DNA of 54,505 nucleotides from Cerasibacillus terrae (GCF_008039555.1 NZ_VDUW01000016.1:1-54505), one strand, 5' to 3'. Positions 36,633 to 45,516 are shown, counted from the stretch's first letter. The notes: generated by a model not told the origin, from the sequence alone. Made by a program: numbers and translations.

Positions 36633-37739
36633 TTACGGTCCAAATGAAGTCATATAGTCTGTGTAATGCTCAATACAGTGGACAGCACGCTTACGATCGT
36701 CATCCGTTTGGAAGCTAATAACGAGTACACCATATATATCTTCACGTGTTTCTAAAATGCGGATATTTGTAATACTAATATCCTCAATTGCCAAATAACC
36801 GGTGATTTCTGAAATGACCCCAGGATAGTCAGGCACATCAACAAATAAGTCATAAAAACTATGAATAGCACCTTTTTTATTAGTTGGTAACTGATCACGA
36901 GTTTCCTTTGCTTGAAAAAAATAATCATAAATACCTGTCTCATTTTCTTCATGCAATAGTTGCTCCACCCGCTCCATCTCCTGTCTCCATTCAGATAAAA
37001 GCCGAAGCATCACATCTTTATTATGAAGTAAAATATCACGCCACATATCTGGGCTACTGGAAGCAATCCTCGTAATATCACGAAATCCCCCTGCAGCAAG
37101 ACGATTAACAAGATTTTTTCCGTTATTCGCTTGTTCTGCCTGATGGACAAGTGAGGCAGCAATTATATGGGGAAAGTGACTAATAACACCTGTAATATAA
37201 TCATGCTCTTTTGGAGAAATGTGAAGGAATTTCGCATTCGTTCCAGCCAACCATTCTTTTAGTTGCTCGACCTTTTCCATTGGGATACCATCTGTCGGTG
37301 TCAATAAGTAGAAGGCATTTTCAAATAGTCTTTCTTTCGCAGCAATTACACCACTTTTATGGGAACCAGCCATCGGGTGGCCACCTATAAATGTAATTCC
37401 ATTTTCTCGCAGAATTGTGGAAGCTTTTACAATTTTTTGCTTTGTGCTGCCTACATCTGTTACAATCACATTTTCCTTCAACGTACAGTTTGCAAGCGTA
37501 GCGATAATTGATGGAGTAATATTTACTGGTGTTGCAATAATCACAAGGTCTGCTTCTTTTGCGCCATCTTCTATTGTTACGCATTCCTCATCAATGACCT
37601 GTAGCTTTTTTGCTAATCTACATTGTTCTTTATTCACATCATAGCCCATAATTATTATGTCCTTATGAGATCTTCTCATCGCCAATGCTAAAGAACCACC
37701 AATTAGCCCCAGACCAATGAGTAAAACTTTCCCTTTCAT
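36633..37739 (-). CDS. tyrA: Prephenate dehydrogenase TyrA with ACT domain
   Basis: This 368-residue enzyme oxidatively decarboxylates prephenate to 4-hydroxyphenylpyruvate for tyrosine. It has an N-terminal NAD-binding fold (IGLGLIGGSLALAM), the catalytic region GGHPMAGSHKSG with His, and a C-terminal ACT domain (about 295-368, FVDVPDYPGVISEIT) that probably mediates tyrosine feedback. The ATG at 37739 follows GGAGGTG; the frame opens at a GTG overlapping this site. Confidence 0.93.
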   Translation of the reverse strand: MKGKVLLIGLGLIGGSLALAMRRSHKDIIIMGYDVNKEQCRLAKKLQVIDEECVTIEDGAKEADLVIIATPVNITPSIIATLANCTLKENVIVTDVGSTKQKIVKASTILRENGITFIGGHPMAGSHKSGVIAAKERLFENAFYLLTPTDGIPMEKVEQLKEWLAGTNAKFLHISPKEHDYITGVISHFPHIIAASLVHQAEQANNGKNLVNRLAAGGFRDITRIASSSPDMWRDILLHNKDVMLRLLSEWRQEMERVEQLLHEENETGIYDYFFQAKETRDQLPTNKKGAIHSFYDLFVDVPDYPGVISEITGYLAIEDISITNIRILETREDIYGVLVISFQTDDDRKRAVHCIEHYTDYMTSFGP

Positions 37740-37916
37740 CTTAAGCCTCACCTCCTATAATAACAAAGTGTGTACACGTAAAATTCCAAATATATGAATA
37801 GAACTTGAACAGTTCCATAAATAATTAATTTTTCTTTACCAAACAATCCAACATCTTTCTTTAGTTGGTAAGGAATTAATTTTAATAGTCGCTTACCTCA
37901 TTACATCATGCATATT
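37740..37916 (-). other. Gap between aroH and tyrA with a long hairpin
   Basis: This is the position where B. subtilis carries trpEDCFBA and hisC. Here it is 177 bp with no gene. An imperfect hairpin of about 60 bases (37823-37882; TTACCAA/TTGGTAA plus AATTAATT arms) fills much of it. A ribosome binding site for tyrA is at its end. It may hold a secondary promoter for tyrA-aroA or be a scar of gene loss. Confidence 0.45.
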
Positions 37917-38291
37917 TCACTGATTTTTTTCACTTATTAAGTCTGGTCTTAAGTTAATCGCATCTTCTAAATAAACGTGAGAAATTTCCTTCTGGGAAGC
38001 AATGGTATTTACATGCATCATAATACGAATACATTTCGGCAAAGAATCAGGAACGGGAATTTCCCTCATACACATCACAGGAACGTATGTCCAACCATCA
38101 ACCAATCGAAGTGCTTTTGCCGGAAATGTTGCGGTAATATCCTCTGTAACAGATATAATTACAGAAGAAACGTCTGATGGATCAATCTTATTTTCAGCGA
38201 TCATAGTACGGACTAATTCCTCCGTTTTTTCAACAATCTCTTCTGTATTATTTTCCTTTACTGTCGTCGCCCCTCTGATTCCACGAATCAT
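37917..38291 (-). CDS. aroH: Chorismate mutase AroH
   Basis: A 124-residue monofunctional chorismate mutase of the AroH (pseudo-alpha/beta barrel, trimeric) type, which converts chorismate to prephenate. Active-site residues in B. subtilis AroH lie in RGIRGATTV and in ALRLVDGW and CMREIPV, and all three segments are present. ATG after GGGGGGAG. It is 12 bases downstream of aroB. Confidence 0.93.
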   Translation of the reverse strand: MIRGIRGATTVKENNTEEIVEKTEELVRTMIAENKIDPSDVSSVIISVTEDITATFPAKALRLVDGWTYVPVMCMREIPVPDSLPKCIRIMMHVNTIASQKEISHVYLEDAINLRPDLISEKNQ

Positions 38292-38303
38292 ACTACTCCC
38301 CCC

Positions 38304-39377
38304 TTATGAAAATTGTTTTAAATGCATCAATAAGTCATCATGATTTATTGTGACAACTACTGGTTTACCGATTTCCTTTAACAAAACAAATCGCACTTCT
38401 TGGCCGATTGTTTTTTTATCTTGTAACATCCGTTGAAGTAATTTTTCAGGTGAAAATTGTTTGTTTATGCTAGTTTCATAACCTAGTTGTCCTACCCATT
38501 CAATCAACTCTTTTTCATTAAAAGAAAGACCTAATTTGTCCTTACTTAATTTTAAAGCAAATAACATCCCTATTAGCACTGCTTCCCCATGAGCCATCAC
38601 ACCATAACCAGCTTCTGCTTCAATGGCATGCCCTAATGTATGACCAAAATTTAAATAGGCCCTAATTCCTAATTCTTTTTCATCTTTTTTTACAATCTTA
38701 CTTTTTACTTCAATTCCTTTTTTTAAGGCATGAAGCAACGTGTTACCAGTAAGGAATTCAAAAGAAGGTACCTCTGTTTGTAATTGTCTATAAAAGGCCT
38801 CATCATGAATGAGTGCATGTTTGATAACTTCTGCAAATCCGGAACGTACTTCCCGCTTCGGTAATGTGTTGATAAAACTCAAATCATAAAAAACTGCTTC
38901 TGGCTGATAAAAGGCACCAATCATATTTTTACCAAGTGGATGATTAATAGCTACTTTCCCACCAACTGCACTATCATGTGCCAAAATCGTTGTGGGGATT
39001 TGAATAAAGCGAATACCTCTTAGAAATGTTGCTGCAACAAAACCACCGAGATCACCAACCGCTCCACCACCAAAAGCAAGTAATAACGATTTGCGATCTA
39101 GTTTATTTTCAAGTGCAAAAGTGAGGCAATTATAATAGACATCAAATGTTTTTGCCTTCTCTCCACTTGGTACAGTATAAACAACGATGTCCTCGCCCTT
39201 TAATGCTTGCATCAATTTTTCTAAATGAAGTGGGCCAACAGTTTCATCTGTTAAAATAAATATTTTCGTATATTCATCGATTTCCTGTTTGATAAATGGT
39301 AATAACTCTTCAAGAATATGAGAACCAAGAAAAACCTTGTATTGTTTTGCATTTGTTATAACAGGAATTTGCTCCAT
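38304..39377 (-). CDS. aroB: 3-dehydroquinate synthase AroB
   Basis: This 357-residue NAD- and zinc-dependent enzyme closes the ring of DAHP in the second step of the shikimate pathway. The motifs GGGAVGDLGGFVAATFLRGI, PTTILAHDSAVGGKVAIN and LNFGHTLGHAIE are present, with zinc ligands Glu and His in the usual segments. It is 3 bp downstream of aroC and upstream of aroH. Confidence 0.94.
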   Translation of the reverse strand: MEQIPVITNAKQYKVFLGSHILEELLPFIKQEIDEYTKIFILTDETVGPLHLEKLMQALKGEDIVVYTVPSGEKAKTFDVYYNCLTFALENKLDRKSLLLAFGGGAVGDLGGFVAATFLRGIRFIQIPTTILAHDSAVGGKVAINHPLGKNMIGAFYQPEAVFYDLSFINTLPKREVRSGFAEVIKHALIHDEAFYRQLQTEVPSFEFLTGNTLLHALKKGIEVKSKIVKKDEKELGIRAYLNFGHTLGHAIEAEAGYGVMAHGEAVLIGMLFALKLSKDKLGLSFNEKELIEWVGQLGYETSINKQFSPEKLLQRMLQDKKTIGQEVRFVLLKEIGKPVVVTINHDDLLMHLKQFS

Positions 39378-39380
39378 GAC

Positions 39381-40553
39381 CTAAAACTCCTTCGCAGATT
39401 GACGGTATTCATCGATTGCCTTTTTCAACGTGTCAAACCGATCACTAGGAAACTGTTCAACAATTGCCTTGGCCACTTCCCATGCAACAACATGTTCTGC
39501 AACAACGGACGCAGCTGGTACTGCACAACTATCACTACGTTCAACACTGGCTTTAAATGGTTCCTTTGTATCAATATCAACACTTTGTAGTGGCTTATAT
39601 AATGTTGGAATTGGCTTCATGACACCTCGAACAATAATAGGCATTCCTGTCGTCATACCGCCTTCAAATCCACCAAGTCGGTTTGTCTTTCGAAAGTATC
39701 CCTTTTCCTTTGTCCAAGTAATTTCATCATGTACTGCGCTTCCTGGTTTCTTTGCAGCCTCAAAACCAATCCCTATTTCTGCACCTTTAAATGCATTAAT
39801 ACTTACGATTGCACTAGCAAGTTTTGCATCTAATTTACGATCATAATGTACATAACTACCGACTCCTGCCGGCACTCCTTCGACAATTACTTCGACAATA
39901 CCACCAATGGAGTCTCCTTCTTCTTTTGCTTTGTCAATACACTGTTCCATCTCCTTTTCTACGGAACGATCAAATACACGTACAGAAGAAGCCTCTGTTA
40001 TTTCTTGTAATTGTGTAATCGATTCGTAATTCGCAGGACCAGCTTGAATTCCCCCGATTTCTACAACATGACAAGCAATTTCAATATCTAGTAGTGACAA
40101 TAGTTTTTTTGCGACTGCACCTGCTGCTACACGCACCGTTGTCTCTCTTGCGGATGAACGCTCTAATACGTTTCTCATATCACGATGACCGTATTTTAGT
40201 GCACCATTTAGATCCGCATGCCCTGGCCGTGGTCGTGTAACTTGCCTTCTCACTTCTCCTTCCTCATCTGCCGATAATGGCTCTTGGCCCATAATATCCG
40301 TCCAGCGCTTCCAATCATTGTTTTTAACAGTTAAAGCAACTGGAGATCCAAGTGTATATCCATGTCTAACACCGCTCGTAATATGTACTTTATCCTTTTC
40401 AATTTGCATTCTTCTACCGCGCCCATATCCTTTTTGTCTTCGCGCTAATTCTTTATTAATATCATCTGCAATTATTGACATTCCTGCCGGTAACCCTTCG
40501 ATAATTGTTGTTAATTGGGGACCGTGTGATTCCCCTGCTGTTAAATATCTCAC
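39381..40553 (-). CDS. aroC: Chorismate synthase AroC
   Basis: This 390-residue FMN-dependent enzyme makes chorismate from EPSP. The family signatures GESHGPQL at the N-terminus, [38 protein letters not shown] and [15 protein letters not shown] are visible. The start is GTG at 40553, eight bases after AAGGGAG, giving [10 protein letters not shown], the usual N-terminus; the frame is open six codons farther upstream. First gene of the aromatic operon (aroF in B. subtilis nomenclature). Confidence 0.94.
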   Translation of the reverse strand: MRYLTAGESHGPQLTTIIEGLPAGMSIIADDINKELARRQKGYGRGRRMQIEKDKVHITSGVRHGYTLGSPVALTVKNNDWKRWTDIMGQEPLSADEEGEVRRQVTRPRPGHADLNGALKYGHRDMRNVLERSSARETTVRVAAGAVAKKLLSLLDIEIACHVVEIGGIQAGPANYESITQLQEITEASSVRVFDRSVEKEMEQCIDKAKEEGDSIGGIVEVIVEGVPAGVGSYVHYDRKLDAKLASAIVSINAFKGAEIGIGFEAAKKPGSAVHDEITWTKEKGYFRKTNRLGGFEGGMTTGMPIIVRGVMKPIPTLYKPLQSVDIDTKEPFKASVERSDSCAVPAASVVAEHVVAWEVAKAIVEQFPSDRFDTLKKAIDEYRQSAKEF

Positions 40554-40736
40554 AATGCTTTCTCCCTTCATTCCATTAAAGGTTTATTTACAAATATAAC
40601 ATAGGTACGAAAATAAACATAGACTTTAATCAAAATTTTCTATATATAATTACTATTTTACACCTCCATATATTAAAAGTATAAAAAGAAAATGATAAAA
40701 AATGAAATATTCCATTGCATCCTCGTACATATTTCC

Positions 40737-40765
40737 TTGACAACCTTTTATTCTATTCGTATAAT
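40737..40765 (+). promoter_or_regulatory. Strong SigA promoter of the T-box transcript
   Basis: Consensus -35 TTGACA (40737-40742), a 17-bp spacer and consensus -10 TATAAT (40760-40765). The start should be near 40772, about 20 bp before the conserved T-box leader begins. Confidence 0.88.
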
Positions 40766-40771
40766 TGTTCC

Positions 40772-41098
40772 TAAAATTAAATATGTTCTTAAAAACAGTG
40801 ACGAGAAAAAGTAGGATTTTGTAATTTTTCACAGAGAGCTTCGGTAGGTGAAAAGAAGTAAAAATAAAAAATCCGAAAAATGGTCTCAGAGTTTCGTGCT
40901 GAACATACATTTAATGTATTATTAGGTTCCGACGGGATTTGGTACCCGTTAACTATACCAGAGTATTTAAAATGTTTATTAGCATTTGCGTACTTACAGA
41001 GTCTATTTGTGTGAGCAAATAGTAAAATAAGGTGGTAACACGTATAAAACCCACGTCCTTATCGTTCATTATCGATAAAGGATGTGGGTTTTTTTTTT
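40772..41098 (+). promoter_or_regulatory. T-box riboswitch controlling the SAM hydrolase gene
   Basis: All main T-box parts can be seen: the GACGAG k-turn region and AGTA S-turn (40810-40813), the AGAGAG bulge and GGTAGGTGAAAAGAAG apical loop of stem I (40833-40859), the GAA of the specifier loop (40875-40877), the T-box AAGGTGGTAACACG (41029-41042) and a terminator AACCCAC..TCCTT/AAGGAT..GTGGGTT with ten T (41047-41098). The specifier region GAAAAATGG allows ATG (Met), AAA (Lys) or AAT (Asn), depending on register. The antiterminator bulge TGGT needs a tRNA ending ACCA, which fits tRNA-Met and tRNA-Lys but not tRNA-Asn. Met is my preferred reading. Uncharged tRNA would permit read-through. 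Confidence 0.85.
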
Positions 41099-41172
41099 AG
41101 AAAAAGAGATAATAAGTACTACTATTTAACGAATAGAAAATATTTTTTATACAAATAAGGAGGAATTCAAAA

Positions 41173-42024
41173 ATGAGTAAACATTTAGTATTACAATCAG
41201 ATTTTGGGCTATGTGATGGTGCAGTTAGTGCAATGTATGGCGTTAGTTTATCTGTCGATCCAGATTTGAAAATATTTGATTTAACACATGAAATTCCCCA
41301 GTACAATATTTGGGAAGGTTCTTACCGATTATACCAAACCATATCTTATTGGCCGGAAGAAACCGTATTTGTATCCGTGGTTGATCCAGGGGTCGGTACA
41401 GATCGCTTAAGTGTTGTAGCCAAAACGGTCCATAATCAATATATTGTTACCCCAGATAATGGTACATTGACACATATACTGCAAAATATTGGTATTGAAG
41501 AAATAAGAGAAATCGATGAGTCAATCAATCGTCTGCCAAACTCCGGAGAGTCTTACACATTTCATGGACGAGATATTTATGCTTATACAGGAGCAAGACT
41601 TGCTGCTGATGTAATTTCCTTTGAAGAAGTTGGGCGTAAATTAAATGTGAATGATATTGTGGAATTATCAAATCCAAAAGCCCAAGCATGTGATGGCATT
41701 GTGACAGGAACTATTGATATTCTTGATGTACGCTTTGGTAACCTATGGACAAATATAAACCGTGAATTGTTTACTCAATCAAGGATGGAGTATGGAGATT
41801 TATTAGAAGTGACAATAGAGACGAATGAACGCCTTGTGTACAAAAATGCCATGACATTTGGTAAATCCTTTTCGGACAGTCGATTAGGTGAACCTCTCAT
41901 TTATGTAAACTCTGTCAATAAATTAGGGGTTGCTATTAATCAAGGATCATTTGCGAAGGCCTACCATATTGGAACCGGAGCGAATTGGAAAATAACCATT
42001 CGAAAGGTTAATACTAAACAATAA
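41173..42024 (+). CDS. S-adenosylmethionine hydrolase (adenosine-forming), DUF62 family
   Basis: A 283-residue member of the SAM hydroxide adenosyltransferase/chlorinase family, which splits SAM with water (or halide) into adenosine and methionine. The conserved triad Asp71 (DPGVGT), Arg78 and His131 (FHGRD) has the same spacing as in the archaeal hydrolase (Asp-7-Arg-53-His), and the N-terminal SDFG motif is present. No fluorinase-type 23-residue insertion is seen. The ATG has AAGGAGG with a normal gap. The gene is alone behind the T-box. Confidence 0.85.
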   Translation: MSKHLVLQSDFGLCDGAVSAMYGVSLSVDPDLKIFDLTHEIPQYNIWEGSYRLYQTISYWPEETVFVSVVDPGVGTDRLSVVAKTVHNQYIVTPDNGTLTHILQNIGIEEIREIDESINRLPNSGESYTFHGRDIYAYTGARLAADVISFEEVGRKLNVNDIVELSNPKAQACDGIVTGTIDILDVRFGNLWTNINRELFTQSRMEYGDLLEVTIETNERLVYKNAMTFGKSFSDSRLGEPLIYVNSVNKLGVAINQGSFAKAYHIGTGANWKITIRKVNTKQ

Positions 42025-42077
42025 TAGGTAAAAATTAAAATATAACAGATATTCTGCAGCTCCTAAATAACTTTAGA

Positions 42078-42118
42078 AACCCATTATCCTCTTCTACGAT
42101 AAAAGGATAATGGGTTTA
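42078..42118 (+). terminator. Stem-loop after the SAM hydrolase gene
   Basis: AAACCCATTATCCT pairs perfectly with AGGATAATGGGTTT; the following T run is short. It probably terminates the plus-strand transcript and could act in reverse for the gene at 42167. Confidence 0.75.
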
Positions 42119-42166
42119 AATATTGTTCTAATATATAAAAGTATCCTTTATTCACAAATATAATTA

Positions 42167-43123
42167 TTACTTCAACAGTCTCTCTCTCGCTTCTTTGTAT
42201 TGCTCTTCTAATTGAGTAACGTAATCTTTCGTATGTTGTACTTTTTTAATGGTTCCAATTCCCTGACCACAACCCCAAATATCTTTCCACGCTTTTGCTG
42301 CAGCATTTCCGCCAAAATCCATTTTTGATGGATCACTTTCTGGTAAATTATCCGGGTCCATTCCCGCTTCACGAATGGATGGCGCTAAATAGTTTCCGTG
42401 CACACCTGTAAAATAATTGCTATAGACGATATCATCCGAAGTCCCTTCAACGATAGCTTGTTTATATTCATCGATTGCTCTCGCTTCATGTGTTGCGATA
42501 AACGGTGAACCGATATAAGCAAAATCCGCTCCCATCGATTCGGCTGCTAAAATGCTACCTCCCGTTGCAATAGAGCCTGCAAGTGCAAGCGGCCCATCAA
42601 ACCATTCACGAATTTCTTGAATAAGCGCAAATGGACTTTTCGGACCAGCATGCCCTCCAGCACCTGCTGCCACTGCGATTAAACCGTCTGCTCCTTTTTT
42701 AATCGCCTTTTTTGCAAACATATTATTGATCACATCATGCAATACAACTCCACCATAACTTTGTGTCTCTTGGTATATCTCTTCCCTTGCACCGAGTGAA
42801 GTAATAATAATAGGTACTTTGTATTTTTTGCAAATTTCCATATCTTCTTCAAGACGTGTATTCGAACGATGGACAATTTGGTTAATTGCAAAAGGTGCTG
42901 CCGGTCGTTCTGGATTTTTCGCATTATAGCTCGCAAGCTCTTCTGTAATTTCTGCAAGCCATTCATCCAGTTGGGAAGACGGTCTTGCGTTAAGTGCAGG
43001 CATTGCACCTACAATGCCTGCTTTACATTGTTCGATGACAAGTTTCGGATTACTAATGATAAACATCGGCGAACCAATTACTGGGATTCTCATACTTTTT
43101 TTCAATTCCATTAAATTTGTCAT
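42167..43123 (-). CDS. Nitronate monooxygenase (2-nitropropane dioxygenase family)
   Basis: A 318-residue FMN TIM-barrel flavoenzyme that oxidises nitronates. The catalytic His158 lies in AAGAGGHAGPKSPF, and FMN-binding segments SGSIATGGSI-like (LAGSIATGGSILAAESMGADFAYIGSPF) follow. Annotation as nitronate monooxygenase is general for this family and the true substrate may differ. It lies 70 bp downstream of a thioesterase gene in the same direction and probably in one unit under the palindromic operator at 43687. Confidence 0.82.
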   Translation of the reverse strand: MTNLMELKKSMRIPVIGSPMFIISNPKLVIEQCKAGIVGAMPALNARPSSQLDEWLAEITEELASYNAKNPERPAAPFAINQIVHRSNTRLEEDMEICKKYKVPIIITSLGAREEIYQETQSYGGVVLHDVINNMFAKKAIKKGADGLIAVAAGAGGHAGPKSPFALIQEIREWFDGPLALAGSIATGGSILAAESMGADFAYIGSPFIATHEARAIDEYKQAIVEGTSDDIVYSNYFTGVHGNYLAPSIREAGMDPDNLPESDPSKMDFGGNAAAKAWKDIWGCGQGIGTIKKVQHTKDYVTQLEEQYKEARERLLK

Positions 43124-43193
43124 TTCAATTCCCCCTCTTTGTTGGTAAGCGTTTCCAAATCATTCGAAAACATCTTCAAAACAAATATTTCTT

Positions 43194-43604
43194 TTATCTT
43201 TTTTTAATAATAGCAACCGTACAACGAGATATACAAATGAGGCGTTCTTCTTCATCAGTCAATCGAATATCCCATACCATCGTCGTTCTTCCTTTATGTA
43301 AAGGAGTTGCGACTGCCTTTACTATCCCCTCTCTTTTCCCTCGAATATGGTTCGCGTTAATTTCTAATCCAACAGGTACATGCGTCGATAAATCGATGTT
43401 GATCGCTGTCCCAAAACTTGCTGCAGTTTCAGCTAACGCGACAGAAGCTCCACCATGTAAAAGACCAAATGGTTGAACTGTTCGAGTATCAACAGGCATC
43501 GTACAAATAACACAGTCTGGTGTAAATTGTTCAAATTCAATACCTAAAGTACCAAGTAAGCTTTCATCAAGATTTAATTGCCTTAACAATTTATCATATT
43601 CCAC
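43194..43604 (-). CDS. Hotdog-fold PaaI-type acyl-CoA thioesterase
   Basis: A 136-residue hotdog thioesterase with the motif QPFGLLHGGASVALAETAASFGT, where the HGG loop and the Glu/Asp of the following helix form the active site. It hydrolyses acyl-CoA thioesters; menaquinone-pathway DHNA-CoA hydrolases are relatives, but nothing here ties it to that. The start is GTG at 43604, seven bases after AAAGGAAG; ATG codons farther upstream in frame lack a site. It is the first gene after the palindromic operator. Confidence 0.8.
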   Translation of the reverse strand: MEYDKLLRQLNLDESLLGTLGIEFEQFTPDCVICTMPVDTRTVQPFGLLHGGASVALAETAASFGTAINIDLSTHVPVGLEINANHIRGKREGIVKAVATPLHKGRTTMVWDIRLTDEEERLICISRCTVAIIKKR

Positions 43605-43686
43605 TTCATATCTTCCTTTCTCAATCATTAGCAATAATGAATTTTTTCGTATACAATAAAAATAAATTTAAATCGGACGTTACAAT

Positions 43687-43704
43687 TACATGTATATACA
43701 TGTA
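43687..43704. promoter_or_regulatory. 18-bp perfect palindrome, probable MarR operator
   Basis: TACATGTATATACATGTA is fully self-complementary. It lies between the divergent thioesterase and marR genes and overlaps the last base of the -10 hexamer of the minus-strand promoter, so a bound dimer would cover the start site. The length fits MarR-family operators. Confidence 0.75.
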
Positions 43705-43732
43705 TCATATTCATTTTTTTATTTTCTGTCAA
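43704..43732 (-). promoter_or_regulatory. SigA promoter of the thioesterase/monooxygenase unit
   Basis: On the minus strand TTGACA (43727-43732), a 17-bp spacer and TATGAT (43704-43709) make a near-consensus promoter with the palindrome immediately downstream of the -10. Confidence 0.8.
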
Positions 43733-43773
43733 TATAATATTTAAAACATTATAAAAATTTTGGAGGAGACGAC

Positions 43774-44226
43774 ATGATGGAAAAATCAGAAGTTGAAAGT
43801 ATATTACAAGCATGTGCTTGTGCAAATTTGCGCACTGTATCCCGCTCTCTGACACAATTATATAACCAATTACTTCAACCAACGGGATTAAAAATTACAC
43901 AATACTATATGCTCGTTAATATTTATCAATATAAAAAGCTATCGATCAGCGAATTAAGTGATGTCATGATGTTAGATCAAACGACCATCACCCGAAACGT
44001 AAATGTTCTTGTCAAAAATAAATTTGTTCATGTAGAAAGAGATACACATGATTCTAGATCAAAATGTGTTTCTTTAACATCGATTGGCACCAAAAAATTA
44101 CATGAAGCAACACCCATTTGGATGAAAGTTCAAGATAAAATTGAAGTTGAAATTGGAACAGATAATTATCAGTACCTTTTACGCACACTTAAACAAGTAC
44201 AACATATCATTACCCATTACGATTGA
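43774..44226 (+). CDS. MarR-family transcriptional regulator
   Basis: A 150-residue winged-helix regulator. The recognition helix region is LSISELSDVMMLDQTTITRNVNVL, and the wing contains RDTHDSRSK. The N-terminal helix has CACANLR with Cys14 and Cys16, a cysteine-bearing form seen in several MarR proteins and possibly redox- or electrophile-responsive. It is divergent from the thioesterase/monooxygenase unit with a perfect palindrome between, so it probably represses that unit. ATG after GGAGG. Confidence 0.85.
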   Translation: MMEKSEVESILQACACANLRTVSRSLTQLYNQLLQPTGLKITQYYMLVNIYQYKKLSISELSDVMMLDQTTITRNVNVLVKNKFVHVERDTHDSRSKCVSLTSIGTKKLHEATPIWMKVQDKIEVEIGTDNYQYLLRTLKQVQHIITHYD

Positions 44227-44391
44227 ACGCTTATGACCAAATGTTTTGATTATAATAATCTGACAAACGATTAAAATCCCTGTAAAACATTGACTTTATT
44301 TGTCGGAATATTTTTATCAAATTCGAATAAAATGATGATATTATAAAATATGAAGGAAAAAAGAAAAAGTAAAAAAAGGGAGGCAATCGGT

Positions 44392-44934
44392 GTGCAAAAA
44401 GGTAAAAAAGCTTTCGTCTCACTAATATCATTATTAATGATATTTATGCTTATTTTACCTGTATCCATTAGTGCAAAACATAAAATCAATGAATCTAGTA
44501 CTATCGAGGAAGTAGAAAATGAGATAAATAAATACATGATTATTGATGGTAAAGATGTAAGGTTCGATGAAAATAAAGCAATAAAAGACGGCCAATCTGA
44601 ATTCATCTTAGAAATTGGGAAAAAAATAAATACAATAAATGAAACTTATGACTCTACTGATGACGAATGGCAACTTTCTAAACTTAAATTACCAATTTGG
44701 GGAAATTGGTGCGGACCTGGCCATGGTGGTGGTCCTGCCAAAGATCTTTTAGATTACTCCTGCATGATGCACGATAAAGATTATGCAAAATACGGTTATT
44801 TTGATTGTGGAAGTGATAGACGCTTAATAAACCGAATAGATGCATATTATTTTCAAATGAAAACTACCGAGAAAATAGCAGCTAATGCTATAAAATTATA
44901 TTTTAAAGCCCAAATGAAAGTAAATGGGTGTTAA
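44392..44934 (+). CDS. Secreted phospholipase A2-like protein
   Basis: A 180-residue protein with a signal peptide (basic start, hydrophobic core, likely cut after SISA near residue 28). Its C-terminal half has the phospholipase A2 layout: a calcium loop WCGPGHGGG near 115, then DYSCMMHDKDYAKYG with the catalytic His-Asp, and CGSDRR. Two of the usual disulfide cysteines are replaced. The start is GTG, eight bases after GGGAGG; the frame is open 14 codons upstream without a site. The likely activity is hydrolysis of the sn-2 ester of phospholipids outside the cell; the target is unknown. Confidence 0.75.
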   Translation: MQKGKKAFVSLISLLMIFMLILPVSISAKHKINESSTIEEVENEINKYMIIDGKDVRFDENKAIKDGQSEFILEIGKKINTINETYDSTDDEWQLSKLKLPIWGNWCGPGHGGGPAKDLLDYSCMMHDKDYAKYGYFDCGSDRRLINRIDAYYFQMKTTEKIAANAIKLYFKAQMKVNGC

Positions 44935-44987
44935 CTAAAAATCAGTTTAATTTTATGAAGTCTTTCTTCTAAAGGAATGGGTTTTTT

Positions 44988-45233
44988 ATGAAAAAAAAGT
45001 TAAAAATTATTTCGTTCATTTGTATATTATTAAGTATTCTTGTATGGATCCCAAATGTATTTTTTCAAATAGCAAGTCCCCTATGGATACTAACATTTAT
45101 TTTTTCTATTATTGGTGCCGTTTTAGGAATACTTGCCAAAAAATACATTTTGGTCATTGGTAATATTGTTATGTTTTTTAGTTTTTTTATCATAATGTTT
45201 GTGGGATATTATATGAATAGTAGTATTTTGTGA
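44988..45233 (+). CDS. Small membrane protein of unknown function
   Basis: An 81-residue very hydrophobic protein with about three membrane segments (6-27, 31-50, 54-76). It follows the phospholipase-like gene by 53 bp with AAAGGAATGGG before the ATG and a terminator 25 bp after. It could be cotranscribed with it and protect the producing membrane, but nothing in the sequence proves this. Confidence 0.6.
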   Translation: MKKKLKIISFICILLSILVWIPNVFFQIASPLWILTFIFSIIGAVLGILAKKYILVIGNIVMFFSFFIIMFVGYYMNSSIL

Positions 45234-45258
45234 TATGTTTATAAATGGAAATATTTAA

Positions 45259-45290
45259 CAGGGAGTAGCAAAGTACTACTCTCTGTTTTT
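45259..45290 (+). terminator. Terminator after the small membrane protein gene
   Basis: GGGAGTAG pairs with CTACTCTC (one end mismatch) around AAAGTA, followed by TGTTTTT. Confidence 0.75.
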
Positions 45291-45516
45291 CATTTTAACT
45301 CGTACATAAAGTTTTATTCCAAATTGTTATTGTCCTTCATACAGTCATATTCAATAATTGACATCGTACCTTGATGTCGGTTTCTACTCCTAATGTAGCG
45401 CAATCTAATTCAAACGTTACATAGAAAATGCCTATTTAACAAAGCCCTTTGTCTGACAATTGTTTCAATGCGAATCGCTTCTTATTTATCCTTGGTTTTC
45501 TGATAGCTTTTACATA

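Noticed and set aside
40881..40883. Tryptophan specifier (TGG) in the T-box
   Set aside because: tRNA-Trp normally ends in GCCA and would need a TGGC bulge, but the leader has TGGT. The base after the codon is also not the usual purine.
40653..40910. Minus-strand open frame across the T-box promoter and leader
   Set aside because: It covers a consensus promoter and conserved RNA structure on the other strand and has no credible start.
45300..45516. Possible transposase or insertion sequence remnant
   Set aside because: Only short frames (such as KKRFALKQLSDKGLC) are visible. There are no terminal inverted repeats or target duplications.
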